Of a DNA stretch of 64,000 nt, positions 63,676-64,000 are shown piece after piece. The stretch's first letter is position 1; each line of letters starts with the position of its first letter. A program made the position numbers and the translations under genes. Location: assembly GCF_014837175.1 (NCBI RefSeq), contig NZ_JACYFR010000002.1, forward strand, positions 1-64,000. Direction: 5' to 3'. Source of the DNA: Cellulomonas sp. JH27-2. Lineage in GTDB: Bacteria > Actinomycetota > Actinomycetes > Actinomycetales > Cellulomonadaceae. The notes below the pieces were generated by a model. It searched no databases. It saw only the letters and a list, made by a program, of their open reading frames with translations, and was not told where the DNA came from.

Positions 63676-64000
63676 GTGGCGACATTCGTCGACCGGGTCG
63701 TGCTGCACGCGACCGGCGGTGACGGCGGGCACGGTTGCGCCTCCATCCACCGCGAGAAGTTCAAGCCCCTGGCGGGTCCCGACGGCGGCAACGGCGGCAA
63801 CGGCGGTTCCGTGATCCTCGAGGTGGATCCCCAGGTCACCACGTTGCTCGAGTTCCACCACCTCCCGCACCGCCACGCGCCCAACGGGACGCAGGGCATG
63901 GGGGACCACCGCGCGGGCACCACGGGCGCGGACCTCGTCATCGGTGTCCCCGACGGCACGGTCGTGAAGTCGCCCGAGGGTGACGTCCTGGCCGACCTCG
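63676..64000 (+). CDS. obgE: GTPase ObgE (partial, runs off the window)
   Basis: About 108 residues are visible from GTG 63676, preceded by AAGGAGG at 63662-63668. The glycine-rich Obg fold is clear: [20 protein letters not shown] and [19 protein letters not shown]. The GTPase domain lies beyond the window. Obg proteins act in ribosome assembly and growth control. Confidence 0.95.
   Translation, partial: MATFVDRVVLHATGGDGGHGCASIHREKFKPLAGPDGGNGGNGGSVILEVDPQVTTLLEFHHLPHRHAPNGTQGMGDHRAGTTGADLVIGVPDGTVVKSPEGDVLADL

Overview
The window is a stretch of actinobacterial chromosome. Very high G+C, many GTG starts, stop/start overlaps (ATGA, GTGA) and the mtrA-mtrB-lpqB set point to Actinomycetota. 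The overall gene content (rpmB-fakA-recG-rsmD-coaD, cydABDC, a DUF6297 permease, a DUF6912 protein) looks most like a Cellulomonas-type member of the Micrococcales. It is mostly core genome. I see no prophage, integrase, insertion sequence or CRISPR array.

Layout. 156-5575 (minus): a DUF58 / MoxR ATPase / DUF4350 / DUF4129 / membrane-protein operon. 5744-15767 (plus): mtrA, mtrB, lpqB, a ComF-type phosphoribosyltransferase, the ribosome hibernation factor hpf behind a structured leader, a YcaQ/AlkX-type DNA glycosylase, and secA ending in a strong hairpin. 15858-20981: an Rv3235-like protein and a LysM membrane protein, then a small MerR-type HTH, a SAF/CpaB-like protein, a CpaE/ParA-like P-loop protein and a DUF6912 protein. 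21163-21401: tRNA-Gln(CTG) and tRNA-Glu(CTC). 21523-34937: an MFS exporter, an IclR regulator divergent from leuCD, an HU protein with a lysine-rich tail, murA, plsC-like, gpsA, a transsulfuration-type PLP enzyme, ddl, a DUF3515 lipoprotein, thiL and a GNAT acetyltransferase. 35020-45861: rpmB, then fakA-like, recG, an ABC pair, rsmD, coaD, a DivIVA-like protein, yceD, rpmF, rnc and mutM. 45863-58535: a hydroxyacid dehydrogenase, a NarL/DevR-type response regulator, an AbiEi/DUF559-type protein lying between two palindromic repeat clusters, then a minus-strand run cydA-cydB-cydD-cydC-sensor kinase-MFS. 59034-64000: an RNase E/G, rplU, rpmA and the start of obgE.

The most interesting reading is a possible DevR-DevS (DosR-DosS) hypoxia circuit built around cytochrome bd. 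The kinase directly after cydC has the tandem-GAF architecture of DevS and keeps the motif that holds DevS's haem-ligating histidine. A DevR-like regulator lies about 3.3 kb beyond the kinase gene. The cydA promoter carries a 26-bp near-perfect palindrome with a DosR-box-like core, centred about 41 bp upstream of the predicted transcription start. Other RNA or regulatory candidates are a perfect 17-bp hairpin inside the start of rnc (a possible RNase III autoregulation site), mutually exclusive hairpins in the rpmB leader, a structured hpf/raiA leader with an unused perfect Shine-Dalgarno sequence, and the paired palindromic repeats around 47.5 and 48.7 kb.

All functional calls come from reading motifs and gene context by eye. 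No database search was run.
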